From Salipiger bermudensis HTCC2601 (GTDB taxonomy: Bacteria > Pseudomonadota > Alphaproteobacteria > Rhodobacterales > Rhodobacteraceae), in contig NZ_DS022277.1 of the NCBI RefSeq assembly GCF_000153725.1, forward strand, positions 695,415 to 759,414: 64,000 nucleotides of DNA, written 5' to 3'. The notes beneath the pieces are model-generated. The model saw only the letters and a program-made list of their open reading frames with translations. It did not search any database and was not told where the DNA came from. This document shows, piece after piece, positions 33,882-42,974 of the stretch (its first letter is position 1; each line of letters opens with the position of its first letter). The position numbers and the translations under genes are program-made.

Positions 33882-35014
33882 TCGGGGTGAAGGGCTGGTG
33901 TCCGGGCGCGCATCGCCCGATGATGTCGGGCGACGGGCTGGTGGTGCGGGTGCGGCCAAGGCTGGCGCGGCTCGACCGGGCGCAGGCGTTGGGGCTCGCG
34001 GCACTGGCGCAGCGCTTCGGCAGTGGTGTCATCGATCTGACCAGCCGCGCCAACCTGCAGATCCGCGGCGTGGCCGAGGCCGATCACGAGGTGCTGCTGC
34101 AGGAGTTGGCGCGGCTTCATCTGCTCGATGCCGATGCGAGCCTCGAACGCCGGCGCAACGTGCTTGTCACGCCGTTCTGGCAGCGCGGCGATCTGACTGA
34201 GCGCCTCACGCGGGCGCTGCTCGGGGCCTTGCCCGCTCTGCCGGAGCTGCCGGCCAAGGTGAGCTTTGCCGTCGACACCGGCGCGGCGCCGCTGCTGGGG
34301 GGAGCTTCGGCGGATGTCCGGTTCGAGCGCGGGTCCTCGGGCCTGATCCTGCGCGCCGACGGGGCCGCACGCGGCAGGCCGGTCACGGAGCAGGACGCGA
34401 TCCCGGCGCTGCTCGAGATGGCGCGCTGGTTCGACGCAAACCGCAGCGACAGCGCGCGGCGGATGCGCGCGGTGCTCGGACAGGCGCGTTTGCCCCAAGC
34501 GTGGCAGGCGGAGCCGCCCTGCGCCGCCGGGCCGCCCCCCGAGCCGGGCCCGCACGCGGCGGGCATGGTGATCGGCGCGGCCTTCGGGCAGTTCGACGCC
34601 GCCGAGCTGGCGCGGCTGCTGGGCGAAAGCGAGGCACCGGCGATCCGCGTGACGCCGTGGCGGATGCTGATGCTCGAAGATGTGGCTGACGTGCCTGCCG
34701 GACCGTTCATCACCGCTCCCGGCGATCCCCTGCTTGGCGTCGATGCCTGCCCGGGCGCGCCGTTCTGCGCCTCGGCCAGCGTCGAGACGCGGCCCTTGGC
34801 CCGAAAGCTGGCCGCGAGACTGGCCCGCGATGCCGCGGGACCGGGCGGGCTGCACGTCTCGGGCTGCGCCAAGGGCTGCGCCCGGGCGCGCCCCGCCGCC
34901 CGCACCCTCGTTGGGCGCGACGGCCGGTTCGACCTCGTCGAGAACGGCTGCGCCGGCGACCCCCCAAACCGAACCGGGCTCAGCCCCGAAGACCTTGTGA
35001 CCGGAGCCATTTAG
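33878..35014 (+). CDS. cobG: Precorrin-3B synthase (sirohaem/4Fe-4S enzyme)
   Basis: 378 residues of the nitrite/sulfite reductase fold. Conserved substrate-binding WCPGAHRPMMSGDGLVVRV opens the protein, and cluster cysteines are visible late (DACPGAPFCAS and GCAKGCAR). It uses O2 to make precorrin-3B, so this is the aerobic pathway. ATG 33878 overlaps the cobN stop. Start taken at MIGVKGW; the upstream in-frame stretch lies inside cobN. Confidence 0.93.
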   Translation: MIGVKGWCPGAHRPMMSGDGLVVRVRPRLARLDRAQALGLAALAQRFGSGVIDLTSRANLQIRGVAEADHEVLLQELARLHLLDADASLERRRNVLVTPFWQRGDLTERLTRALLGALPALPELPAKVSFAVDTGAAPLLGGASADVRFERGSSGLILRADGAARGRPVTEQDAIPALLEMARWFDANRSDSARRMRAVLGQARLPQAWQAEPPCAAGPPPEPGPHAAGMVIGAAFGQFDAAELARLLGESEAPAIRVTPWRMLMLEDVADVPAGPFITAPGDPLLGVDACPGAPFCASASVETRPLARKLAARLARDAAGPGGLHVSGCAKGCARARPAARTLVGRDGRFDLVENGCAGDPPNRTGLSPEDLVTGAI

Positions 35015-35017
35015 CCG

Positions 35018-35647
35018 ATGACCTATACCTACAAGACCGACGGCGCGGCGATCTATGCCGAGAGCTTCGCCACCATCCGCGCCGAAGCCGCGCTCGACCG
35101 GTTCCCCCCCGAGGACGAGCCGGTCGTGGTGCGCATGATCCATGCCGCCGGCATGGTGGGGCTCGAGGCGCGTGTGAAGTTCTCAAAGGGCTTCACCGAC
35201 CGCGCCCGGGCCGCGCTCGGGGCCGGCGCGCCGATCCTGTGCGACGCGCGCATGGTGTCGGAGGGCATCACCCGCCCGCGCCTGCCGGCGGACAACCGGG
35301 TGATCTGTACCCTGCATGATCCGCAGGTGCCCGCGCTGGCCAAGGAGATGGGCAACACCCGCTCCGCCGCCGCGCTGGAGCACTGGCGGCCGCATCTGGG
35401 CGGCGCTCTGGTGGCGATCGGCAACGCGCCGACGGCGCTGTTCCACCTGCTCAACATGCTGCAGGACCCCGGCTGCCCGCGCCCGGCGGCGATCATCGGC
35501 TGCCCGGTGGGGTTCGTGGGCGCCGCCGAAAGCAAGGCGGCGCTCTGGGCCGACCAGCCGGCGCCCTGCTGCGTGGTCGAGGGCCGGCTCGGGGGCAGCG
35601 CCATCACGGTCGCCGCCGTCAACGCCATCGCGAGCCGCGCCGAATGA
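35018..35647 (+). CDS. cobH: Precorrin-8X methylmutase
   Basis: 209 residues. AIYAESFATIRAEA, the catalytic His-bearing VRMIHAAGMVG, ARMVSEGITRPRL, NTRSAAALE and IIGCPVGFVGAAESK are all family blocks. It moves the C11 methyl to C12, giving hydrogenobyrinic acid. Three bases separate it from cobG and it overlaps cobI by four. Confidence 0.96.
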   Translation: MTYTYKTDGAAIYAESFATIRAEAALDRFPPEDEPVVVRMIHAAGMVGLEARVKFSKGFTDRARAALGAGAPILCDARMVSEGITRPRLPADNRVICTLHDPQVPALAKEMGNTRSAAALEHWRPHLGGALVAIGNAPTALFHLLNMLQDPGCPRPAAIIGCPVGFVGAAESKAALWADQPAPCCVVEGRLGGSAITVAAVNAIASRAE

Positions 35648-36384
35648 GCGGCGCGGTCACCCCCGGCACGGTCTACGGCCTCGGGCTCGGCCCGGGCGAT
35701 CCGGACCTGATGACCGTGCGCGCCGACCGGCTGCTGCGCGGCGCGCGCCACGTGGCCTTCTTCCGCAAGGCCGGGCGCAAGGGGCAGGCGCGCGGCATCG
35801 TCGAGGGGCTGCTTCCCGACGGCGCGCAGGAGCTGCCGATGGAGTACCCGGTGACCACCGAGATCCCGTTCACCGACCCCGAGTACAACCGGCTTCTGGC
35901 GGAGTTCTACGAGGCCTGCACCGAGCGGCTCGCGGCGCTGGCCGAGGCCGGCGAGGACGTGGTGGTGCTCTGCGAGGGCGATCCGTTCTTCTATGGCTCG
36001 TTCATGCATCTCTACATGCGGCTGGCCGACCGGGTGCCGCTCGAGGTGGTGCCGGCGATCACCGGCATGTCGGCGGCCTGGACCGCGACCGGCGCACCGA
36101 TCACCTGGGGCGACGACATGCTGAGCGTGCTGATGGGCACGCTGCCCGAGGACATGCTCGCCGCGCGCATGGCCGAAAGCGACGCGCTGGTGGTGATGAA
36201 GATCGGGCGCAACCTCGACAAGGTGCGCCGGGCGCTGCGCCGGGCGGGGCGGTTCGATGCCGCGTGGCTGGTGGAGTTCGCCTCGATGCCGGGGCAGAGC
36301 GTGCAGCGCCTCGCCGAGGCCGCGGGCCGGGTGACGCCCTATTTCTCGATCATCGTGGTGCATGGACAGGGGCGGCGGCCATGA
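35644..36384 (+). CDS. cobI: Precorrin-2 C20-methyltransferase
   Basis: 246 residues of the tetrapyrrole methylase fold: GLGLGPGDPDLMTVRADRLL for SAM, CEGDPFFYGSFMHLYMRL, and the CobI-typical PAITGMSAAWTATGAPITWGDDMLSVLMGTLP. Methylates precorrin-2 at C20. Overlaps cobH and cobJ by four bases each. Confidence 0.95.
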   Translation: MSGAVTPGTVYGLGLGPGDPDLMTVRADRLLRGARHVAFFRKAGRKGQARGIVEGLLPDGAQELPMEYPVTTEIPFTDPEYNRLLAEFYEACTERLAALAEAGEDVVVLCEGDPFFYGSFMHLYMRLADRVPLEVVPAITGMSAAWTATGAPITWGDDMLSVLMGTLPEDMLAARMAESDALVVMKIGRNLDKVRRALRRAGRFDAAWLVEFASMPGQSVQRLAEAAGRVTPYFSIIVVHGQGRRP

Positions 36385-37127
36385 CCGGGCGCGTGGTGGT
36401 GGCCGGGCTCGGACCCGGTGCCGAGGCGCTGGTGACGCCCGAGGTGCGCGCGGCGCTCGACGAGGCCAGCGACGTGATCGGCTACATCCCTTATGTCGCG
36501 CGCGTGGCCGACCGGCCCGGACTGGTCAAGCACGCTTCCGACAACCGGGTCGAGCTGGACCGGGCGCGCCATGCGCTCGAGCTGGCGGGGCAGGGGCGGC
36601 GCGTGGTGGTGGTCTCGTCGGGTGATCCCGGCGTCTTCGCCATGGCCTCGGCGCTGTTCGAGGCGGTCGAGGCCGGGCCGCCCGCGTGGCGCGATCAGCG
36701 CATCGAGGTGCTGCCGGGGATCACCGCCATGCTGGCGGCGGCGGCGCGGGCCGGGGCGCCGCTCGGGCATGATTTCTGCGCCATCAACCTGAGCGACAAT
36801 CTCAAGCCATGGGCGCTGATCGAGAAACGGCTGCGGCTGGCGGTCGAGGCGGATTTCGCCATGGCGCTCTACAATCCGCGCTCCAAGGCGCGGCCCGAGG
36901 GCTTCGTCCGCGCGCTCGACCTGCTCCGGGAGGCCTGCAAGGACGCCCGGCCGGTGATCTTTGCCCGCGCGGTGTCGACCTCCGAGGAGACGCTGCGCGT
37001 GGTGCCGCTGCCCGAGTGCCGGCCCGAGATGGCCGACATGCGCACGGTGGTGCTGGTGGGTTCCTCCCGGACCCGGGTGATCGCGCGGGAGGGCGCGCCC
37101 TACGTTTTTACCCCGAGATCGGCATGA
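36381..37127 (+). CDS. cobJ: Precorrin-3B C17-methyltransferase
   Basis: 248 residues. VAGLGPGAEALVTPEVRAAL, VIGYIPYVARV, SSGDPGVFAMASALFEAVE, LPGITAMLAAAARAGAPLGHDFCAINLSDNLKPW are diagnostic of CobJ/CbiH. It carries out ring contraction with C17 methylation. ATG 36381 overlaps the cobI stop. Its last 28 bases overlap the 3' end of antisense cobK. Confidence 0.95.
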   Translation: MTGRVVVAGLGPGAEALVTPEVRAALDEASDVIGYIPYVARVADRPGLVKHASDNRVELDRARHALELAGQGRRVVVVSSGDPGVFAMASALFEAVEAGPPAWRDQRIEVLPGITAMLAAAARAGAPLGHDFCAINLSDNLKPWALIEKRLRLAVEADFAMALYNPRSKARPEGFVRALDLLREACKDARPVIFARAVSTSEETLRVVPLPECRPEMADMRTVVLVGSSRTRVIAREGAPYVFTPRSA

Positions 37128-37849
37128 CCGAGCCAGCGCATCACCGCCTGCGGATCGTGGGTCTCGGCCCGGTCGGGCAGGGTGGGCCGGTCGATCATCA
37201 GCACCGGCAGCCCAAGCTGGCGCGCGGCGGCGATCTTGGCCACCGCGCCGGGGCCGCCGGCATTCTTGGCGACCACGAGCTCGGTGCCATGCGCGCGCAT
37301 CAGCGCCACATCGCCTGCGAGCGTGAAGGGGCCGCGCGCGACGACGCAGTCGTGGCGCGGCAGCGGCACCGCCTCCGGCGCATCAACGAGGCGCAGCAGG
37401 TAGTGATGCTGCGGCTGCGCGGCGAACGCCTCGAGATGCATCCGGCCCACCGCGAGAAAGACCCGCATCGCGGGGCGGTCGAGCCCCGCCACCGCGCCGG
37501 CGATATCGGGCACGCGCTGCCAGCGATCCCCGGCAAGCGGCTGCCACGGCGCCCGGCTGAGCGCGAGGAGCGGCAGGTTCAGCGCGGCGCAGGCCTGCGC
37601 GGCGTTGCGGCTCATCTGCGCGGCGAACGGGTGGGTTGCGTCGATCATGTGCGTGATGCGCTGCTCTCGCAGGTAGCGCGCCAGCCCCTCCGCCCCGCCG
37701 AACCCGCCGATGCGCGTCGGCAGCGGCTGCGCGGCGGGCGTTCTGGTGCGCCCTGCGAGCGACAGCCGCGCCGCGATACCGGCCCCGTCCAGCAGCGCCG
37801 CGAGGGCCGAGGCCTCGGTGGTGCCGCCAAGCAAGAGGGGGCGCGGCAT
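37100..37849 (-). CDS. cobK: Precorrin-6A reductase, antisense within the cob operon
   Basis: 249 residues. The N-terminal LLLGGTTEASALAALL nucleotide-binding motif, MIDATHPFAAQMSRNAAQAC and FLAVGRMHL, LVVAKNAGG are CobK/CbiJ blocks; it reduces precorrin-6A with NADPH. It runs opposite to every other cob gene here, overlaps the cobJ 3' end by 28 bases and begins only 16 bases from the cobL start, so its promoter must lie inside cobL. Confidence 0.94.
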   Translation of the reverse strand: MPRPLLLGGTTEASALAALLDGAGIAARLSLAGRTRTPAAQPLPTRIGGFGGAEGLARYLREQRITHMIDATHPFAAQMSRNAAQACAALNLPLLALSRAPWQPLAGDRWQRVPDIAGAVAGLDRPAMRVFLAVGRMHLEAFAAQPQHHYLLRLVDAPEAVPLPRHDCVVARGPFTLAGDVALMRAHGTELVVAKNAGGPGAVAKIAAARQLGLPVLMIDRPTLPDRAETHDPQAVMRWLGHADLGVKT

Positions 37850-37865
37850 GTCTGGTGAGGCCATC

Positions 37866-39059
37866 ATGGGGGATCCGTGGCTGACGATTGTCGGGCTCGG
37901 CGAAGATGGCGCGGAAGGGCTGCCGCCCGCAAGCCTTGCGGCGCTCGATGCGGCGGAGGTCGTGATGGGACCGCCACGCCACCTCGCGCTGCTGCGGGAG
38001 GGGCAGGCGAGAGGCATCGCCTGGCCGGTGCCCTTCGCCGACGGCATTCCGCCGCTTCTGGCCCTGCGCGGGCGGCGGGTGGTGGTGCTGGCCTCGGGCG
38101 ATCCGTTCTGGTGCGGCGCCGGCACGGTGCTGGCGCGTCATCTGGATCCCGGGGAGTGGCGCGCGCTGCCCGGCCCGTCCTGCGTCTCGCTGGCGGCGAG
38201 CCGGATGGGCTGGGGGCTCGAGGGCGTACTTTGCCTCGGGCTGCACGCCGCCCCCCTGAGCCGGCTGCGCCCGCATCTGGCACCCGGCGCGCGCGTGCTG
38301 CTGACCCTGCGCGACGGGGACGCGGTTGCGGTGCTTGCGGGCGTCCTTTGCGAGGCGGGCTTCGGCGCCTCGCAGGCCACGGTGATGGAGGCGCTCGGCG
38401 GCCCGCGTGAGCGGATCACGACCAGCCGCGCAGATGCCTTGCACGGCAATTTCGCGCATCCTCTGTGTGTCGCGCTGGAGGTGGCGGGGCCGGGGGCCGC
38501 GCTGCCGCTCGCCTCGGGGCGGGGCGACGACTGGTTCGAGAGCGACGGCCAGATGACCAAGCGCCCGGTGCGGGCGCTGACCCTGTCGGCGCTCGCCCCG
38601 AGGCTGGGCGAGCACCTGTGGGACATCGGCGGCGGCTCGGGCAGTATCTCCATCGAGTGGCTGCTGTCGCACCCCTCGCTCAGCGCCACCGCCATCGAGT
38701 CGCGCGCCGATCGGGCGGACCGCTCCCGCGGCAACGCCTCGCGGCTCGGCGTCGACCGGCTGCAGGTCGTCACCGGGGCGGCGCCTCAGGCGCTCGACGG
38801 GCTTCAGGCGCCGGATGTGGTGTTCGTGGGCGGCGGGCTCGATGCGGCGCTGCTCGGCTGGCTCGAGGCGCGGCTCGCGCCGGGCACACGGCTTGTCGCC
38901 AACGCGGTGACGCTCGAGACCGAGGCGCTGCTGCTCGCCGCGCAGGGAAGGCGAGGTGGCGATCTGCTGCGCATCGAGCTGGCAACTTCGGCGCCGCTCG
39001 GGCCCCGCCGGGGCTGGACGCCGTCGCGGCCCGTCGTGCAGTGGAGTGTGACGTTGTGA
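37866..39059 (+). CDS. cobL: Precorrin-6Y C5,15-methyltransferase (decarboxylating)
   Basis: 397 residues in two parts: an N-terminal CbiE-type tetrapyrrole methylase ([40 protein letters not shown]) and a C-terminal CbiT-type Rossmann methyltransferase with [16 protein letters not shown] from about residue 251. It methylates C5 and C15 and decarboxylates C12. ATG 37866 has GGTGAGG ahead; an in-frame ATG at 37848 would overlap the cobK start codon. Confidence 0.94.
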   Translation: MGDPWLTIVGLGEDGAEGLPPASLAALDAAEVVMGPPRHLALLREGQARGIAWPVPFADGIPPLLALRGRRVVVLASGDPFWCGAGTVLARHLDPGEWRALPGPSCVSLAASRMGWGLEGVLCLGLHAAPLSRLRPHLAPGARVLLTLRDGDAVAVLAGVLCEAGFGASQATVMEALGGPRERITTSRADALHGNFAHPLCVALEVAGPGAALPLASGRGDDWFESDGQMTKRPVRALTLSALAPRLGEHLWDIGGGSGSISIEWLLSHPSLSATAIESRADRADRSRGNASRLGVDRLQVVTGAAPQALDGLQAPDVVFVGGGLDAALLGWLEARLAPGTRLVANAVTLETEALLLAAQGRRGGDLLRIELATSAPLGPRRGWTPSRPVVQWSVTL

Positions 39060-39415
39060 TCGTCGCCGGGTTCGGATTCCGGGCAGGGGTCAGCGCGCAG
39101 AGCCTTGCCGACGCGCTGGCGCTGACCGGGGCGGCGCCCGACGCGCTCGCCACCGCCGAGGACAAGGCCGCGCACCCCGCGTTCCGCGCCCTTGCCCACG
39201 CGCTGAACCTGCCGGTTCACGCGCTGCCTGCCGCAGCGCTCGACCAGCCGACCGCGACGCGCTCCGCCGCATCCCTCGCGGCGCGGGGCACCGGCAGCCT
39301 TGCCGAGGCGGCGGCGCTCGCGGTGGTGGGCCCGCGCGCGCGGCTGCTTGCACCGCGCCAGATCTCACCCGACAGGATGGCCACATGCGCCATCGCGACA
39401 GGAGACCCCGAATGA
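39056..39415 (+). CDS. cobE: CobE cobalamin biosynthesis protein (CbiG C-terminal type)
   Basis: 119 residues from GTG 39056, which overlaps the cobL stop (GTGA). [32 protein letters not shown] and [11 protein letters not shown]...[20 protein letters not shown] match the small CobE/CbiG_C family. Its exact biochemical role in the aerobic pathway is still unclear. Ends in a 4-base overlap with cobM. Confidence 0.9.
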   Translation: MIVAGFGFRAGVSAQSLADALALTGAAPDALATAEDKAAHPAFRALAHALNLPVHALPAAALDQPTATRSAASLAARGTGSLAEAAALAVVGPRARLLAPRQISPDRMATCAIATGDPE

Positions 39416-40200
39416 CGGTTCATTTCATCGGCGCCGGCCCCGGCGCCCCCGACCTGCTGACCCTGCGCGGGCGCGACCTGATCGCGGCCTGCCCGGTCTG
39501 CCTCTATGCCGGCTCGCTGGTGCCCGAGGCGGTGCTCGCGCATTGCCCGGAGGGGGCGCACATCGTCAACACCGCGGCGCTCGACCTCGATGCGATCATG
39601 GCCGAGATCCGCGCCGCGCACGCGGCAGGCCAAGACGTGGCGCGGCTGCATTCCGGCGATCTCTCGGTCTGGTCGGCGATGGGCGAGCAGCTGAGGCGGC
39701 TGCGGGCCGAGGGCATCCCGGTCTCGGTCACGCCGGGCGTGCCGGCCTTTGCCGCCGCCGCCGCCGCGCTCGGCACCGAGCTGACGCTGCCGGGACTGGC
39801 GCAGTCGGTGGTGCTGACGCGTACGCAGGGCCGGGCCAGCGCGATGCCGGAGGGCGAGACGCTGGCCAATTTCGCCGCAACCGGCGCGACGCTGGCGCTG
39901 CACCTGTCGGTGCAGAACCTCGCGACCGTGGTGGCCGAGCTTGCACCGGTCTATGGCGCCGACTGCCCGGTGGCGGTGGTCTACCGGGCGAGCTGGCCCG
40001 ACGAGCGGATCCTGCGCGGCACGCTTGCCGATATCGAGGCCCGGATGGAGCCGCAGATCACCCGCACGGCGCTGATCCTCGTGGGCCCCGCGCTGGCTGG
40101 CGAGGGCTTTGACGAAAGCTGCCTCTACGCCCCGGATTACGACCGGCGCTACCGCCCGCAAAGCGCCTCGAGCCCGTGGTCGGGCTGGAGCGAAGACTGA
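39412..40200 (+). CDS. cobM: Precorrin-4 C11-methyltransferase
   Basis: 262 residues. [74 protein letters not shown] and [17 protein letters not shown] are CobM/CbiF signatures. Methylates C11 of precorrin-4. Start at ATG 39412, four-base overlap with cobE; TGATG junction with cobB. Confidence 0.95.
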   Translation: MTVHFIGAGPGAPDLLTLRGRDLIAACPVCLYAGSLVPEAVLAHCPEGAHIVNTAALDLDAIMAEIRAAHAAGQDVARLHSGDLSVWSAMGEQLRRLRAEGIPVSVTPGVPAFAAAAAALGTELTLPGLAQSVVLTRTQGRASAMPEGETLANFAATGATLALHLSVQNLATVVAELAPVYGADCPVAVVYRASWPDERILRGTLADIEARMEPQITRTALILVGPALAGEGFDESCLYAPDYDRRYRPQSASSPWSGWSED

Positions 40201-41510
40201 TGCGCGGGGTTCTGATCTCCGCCCCGTCCTCGGGCACCGGCAAGACCACGGTGATGCTGGGACTGTTGCGCGCACTCTCCGAGGACGGGCTCGCGGTGCA
40301 GGGGTTCAAGTCGGGCCCGGACTATATTGACCCGGCCTTCCACCGCGCCGCCTGCGGGCGGCCCTCGTTCAACCTCGACAGCTGGGCGATGGGCGAGGGG
40401 CTGCTCTCGGCCATTGCCGGGCAGGCGGCGGGTGCCGATATCTGCGTCGCCGAGGGCTCGATGGGGCTCTACGATGGGGTCGCGACCCGCGGCCTCAGCG
40501 GCTTTGGCACCAGCGCCGAGACCGCGCGGCGCATGGGCTGGCCGGTGGTGCTGGTGCTCGATGTGGGCGGGCAGGCGCAGAGCGCCGCCGCCACGGCGCT
40601 GGGGTTCCGCAGCTACATGCCCGATCTGCCCTTCGCCGGGGTCATCCTCAACCGAGTGGCCTCCCCCCGGCATGAGCGGCTGATCCGGGCGGGCATGGAG
40701 CGCGCCGGCCTGCCGGTGCTGGGCGTGCTGCCGCGGCGTGGCGACCTGACCCTGCCCGAGCGCCATCTGGGCCTCATTCAGGCGGTGGAGCATCCCGATC
40801 TCGAGGCCGCGATCGTGGGCTACGCGGCCTTCCTGCGGGAGCATGTCGATCTGGCGGCGATCCGCGCCGCCGCCTCCGGCCATCCGCTGGGCGAGGCCGG
40901 GCCGCTGCCCGCGCCGCCCGCGCAGCGCATCGCGCTGGCGCAGGATGCGGCGTTCTCCTTCACCTATCCGCACCTGCTCGAGGGCTGGCGCGCGGCGGGG
41001 GCCGAGATCCTGCCGTTCTCGCCGCTGGCCGACGAGGCCCCCGATGCGCGCGCCGATCTGGTCTGGCTGCCCGGCGGCTACCCGGAGCTGCACGCCGGCC
41101 GGCTGGCCGCGGCGCGGCGGTTTCGTGCGGGGCTGTGCGCCCATGCCGAGACCCGCCCGGTGCATGGCGAATGCGGCGGCTACATGGTGCTGGGGCAGGG
41201 GTTGATCGACAAGGAGGGCACCCGGCACGAGATGGCGGGCCTGCTGGGGCTGGTGACAAGCTACGAGCGGCGCAAGTTCCACCTTGGCTATCGCCGCGCG
41301 GTACTGCACGCGCCGTTGCCCGGCCTCGCGGCGGGCACCGCCCTGCGCGGGCACGAGTTCCACTACTCGACCATCCTCGAGCAGCCCGATCCTGCCCTGG
41401 CCGAGGTCGCGGATGCCGACGGCGCTCTGGTGCCGGAAACCGGCTCGCATCGCGGCCCCGTCAGTGGCACCTTCTTTCACCTGATCTCGCAGGAGGAGCG
41501 CGCGTCATGA
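40200..41510 (+). CDS. cobB: Cobyrinate/hydrogenobyrinate a,c-diamide synthase
   Basis: 436 residues. An N-terminal ATP-binding domain (SAPSSGTGKTTVMLGLLRAL, SGPDYIDPAFH, EGSMGLYDG) and a C-terminal triad-type glutamine amidotransferase domain (WLPGGYPELHAGRLA, HGECGGYMVLG with the nucleophilic Cys, HEFHYSTI). It amidates the a and c side chains using glutamine and ATP. ATG 40200 overlaps the cobM stop; ATG 40176 is an in-frame alternative inside cobM. Confidence 0.95.
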   Translation: MRGVLISAPSSGTGKTTVMLGLLRALSEDGLAVQGFKSGPDYIDPAFHRAACGRPSFNLDSWAMGEGLLSAIAGQAAGADICVAEGSMGLYDGVATRGLSGFGTSAETARRMGWPVVLVLDVGGQAQSAAATALGFRSYMPDLPFAGVILNRVASPRHERLIRAGMERAGLPVLGVLPRRGDLTLPERHLGLIQAVEHPDLEAAIVGYAAFLREHVDLAAIRAAASGHPLGEAGPLPAPPAQRIALAQDAAFSFTYPHLLEGWRAAGAEILPFSPLADEAPDARADLVWLPGGYPELHAGRLAAARRFRAGLCAHAETRPVHGECGGYMVLGQGLIDKEGTRHEMAGLLGLVTSYERRKFHLGYRRAVLHAPLPGLAAGTALRGHEFHYSTILEQPDPALAEVADADGALVPETGSHRGPVSGTFFHLISQEERAS

Positions 41511-42244
41511 GCGGATTCGTCAGTTTCGTGGGGTCCGGCCCCGGCGATCCGGAGCTGCTGACCCTCAAGGCCGTGGACCGGCTGGGCCGCGCCGAGGCGG
41601 TGCTGTTCGACGATCTCTCCGCCGGGCCGATCCTCGCCCATGCCAACCCAAAGGCGGATCTCGTCGGGGTCGGCAAGCGGGCCGGGCGGGCCTCGCCCCG
41701 GCAGCACCATGTCAGCCGGCTGCTGGTCGAGTATGCCCGCACCGGGCAGCGCGTGGTGCGGCTGAAATCCGGCGACAGCGGGCTGTTCGGCCGCCTCGAA
41801 GAAGAGCTTCTGGCGTTGCGCGAGGCTGGCATCGGTTACGAGATCATCCCCGGCGTGCCGTCGGCGGTGGCGGCGGCGGCGGCCTGCGGCATTCCGCTGA
41901 CCCGGCGGCTCACCGCGCGGCGGGTGCAGTTCGTCACCGGGCACGGCGCCACCGGCGCGCTGCCTGAGGATATCGACCTTGCGTCGCTCGCGGATGCCGG
42001 CGCCTCGACGGTTGTGTTCATGGGCAAGCGCACCTTTCCCAAACTCGCCGAGATGTTGTTTGCGAGGGGCCTGCCGCCCGAGACCCCGGCGCTTCTGGCC
42101 GAGGCGGTCTCGACCCCCGAGCAGCAGCTCCACCGCAGCACCGTCGCCACTCTGGCCGAGCGCCTTCAGGCGGGCTTCGCCGACGCGCCGGCGCTGATCC
42201 TCTACGGGCCGCTGGCCGAGGTCGGGGTGGGCTTCGATGACTGA
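41507..42244 (+). CDS. cobA: Uroporphyrinogen-III C-methyltransferase
   Basis: 245 residues. FVGSGPGDPELLTLKAVDRL, VLFDDLSAGPILAHA, RLKSGDSGLFGRLEEE, PGVPSAVAAAAACGIPLTRR and TVVFMGKRT are SUMT motifs. It makes precorrin-2, the entry to the corrin branch (and to sirohaem). No CysG reductase or chelatase domain is fused. Overlaps cobB by four bases and cobF by eight. Confidence 0.95.
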   Translation: MSGFVSFVGSGPGDPELLTLKAVDRLGRAEAVLFDDLSAGPILAHANPKADLVGVGKRAGRASPRQHHVSRLLVEYARTGQRVVRLKSGDSGLFGRLEEELLALREAGIGYEIIPGVPSAVAAAAACGIPLTRRLTARRVQFVTGHGATGALPEDIDLASLADAGASTVVFMGKRTFPKLAEMLFARGLPPETPALLAEAVSTPEQQLHRSTVATLAERLQAGFADAPALILYGPLAEVGVGFDD

Positions 42245-42974
42245 GCTCTGGCTGATCGGCATCGGCACCGGCAACCCGGCGCAACTGACGCTCGAGGGCC
42301 GGCAGGCCCTGCGCGAGGCGGCTTGCGTGCTGCTGCCGCGCAAGGGGCCGGGCAAGGACGATCTCGCGCATCTGCGGCTTGCGATCCTCGCGGACTCCGG
42401 CAGCGCCGCCGAGGTGATCCCTTTCGACATGCCGTTGCGCGACGAAAGCCTGCCCTATGACGAGCGGGTCGCGCGCTGGCACGAGGCCATCGCCGCGCGC
42501 TGGCAGGCGGCGCTGGAGGACGCGCCCGAGGGGCCGGTGGCGCTCTTGGTCTGGGGCGATCCGGGGCTTTACGATTCCACCCTGCGCATCGCCGCGCGGC
42601 TGCCGGGACCGCCACGTCTGCGGGTGGTGCCGGGGATCACCGCCCTGCAGGCCCTGACCGCCGCCCACGCGACCCCGTTCAACACGATCAACGGCGCGGT
42701 CACGGTGACCACCGGCCGGAGGTTGCGCGACGGGGGCTGGCCCGAGGGTGCCGAGAGCGTGGCGGTGATGCTCGACGGGGCGTGCAGCTTCCGCTCGCTG
42801 CCGCCCGAGGGGCTGCGGATCTGGTGGGGGGCGTTTCTCGGGATGCCCGAACAGATTCTCGAACACGGAGCGCTCTGCGAGGCTGGACCGCGTATCGTGG
42901 CACGGCGAGCCGAGGCCCGTGCCCGGCATGGCTGGATCATGGACACCTACCTGCTGCGCCGCGAGCCGGTCTAG
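42237..42974 (+). CDS. cobF: Precorrin-6A synthase (deacetylating)
   Basis: 245 residues. LWLIGIGTGNPAQLTLEGRQALREA, VLLPRKGPGKDDL, WGDPGLYDSTLRIA, VVPGITALQALTAAHATPFNTINGAV and WIMDTYLLRREPV are CobF-specific. It methylates C1 with loss of acetate and is found only in the aerobic route. Last gene of the operon; its TAG stop is shared with the cbiO stop on the opposite strand through a single CTAG palindrome. Confidence 0.94.
   Translation: MTELWLIGIGTGNPAQLTLEGRQALREAACVLLPRKGPGKDDLAHLRLAILADSGSAAEVIPFDMPLRDESLPYDERVARWHEAIAARWQAALEDAPEGPVALLVWGDPGLYDSTLRIAARLPGPPRLRVVPGITALQALTAAHATPFNTINGAVTVTTGRRLRDGGWPEGAESVAVMLDGACSFRSLPPEGLRIWWGAFLGMPEQILEHGALCEAGPRIVARRAEARARHGWIMDTYLLRREPV

Noticed and set aside
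31515-34004. An 829-codon minus-strand open frame opposite cobN
   Set aside because: Arg/Gly/Ala-rich sequence without domains, caused by GC-rich codon bias antisense to cobN.
42236-42245. Possible frameshift or gene fusion between cobA and cobF
   Set aside because: The 8-base overlap leaves both proteins with complete family N- and C-termini, so they are separate genes.
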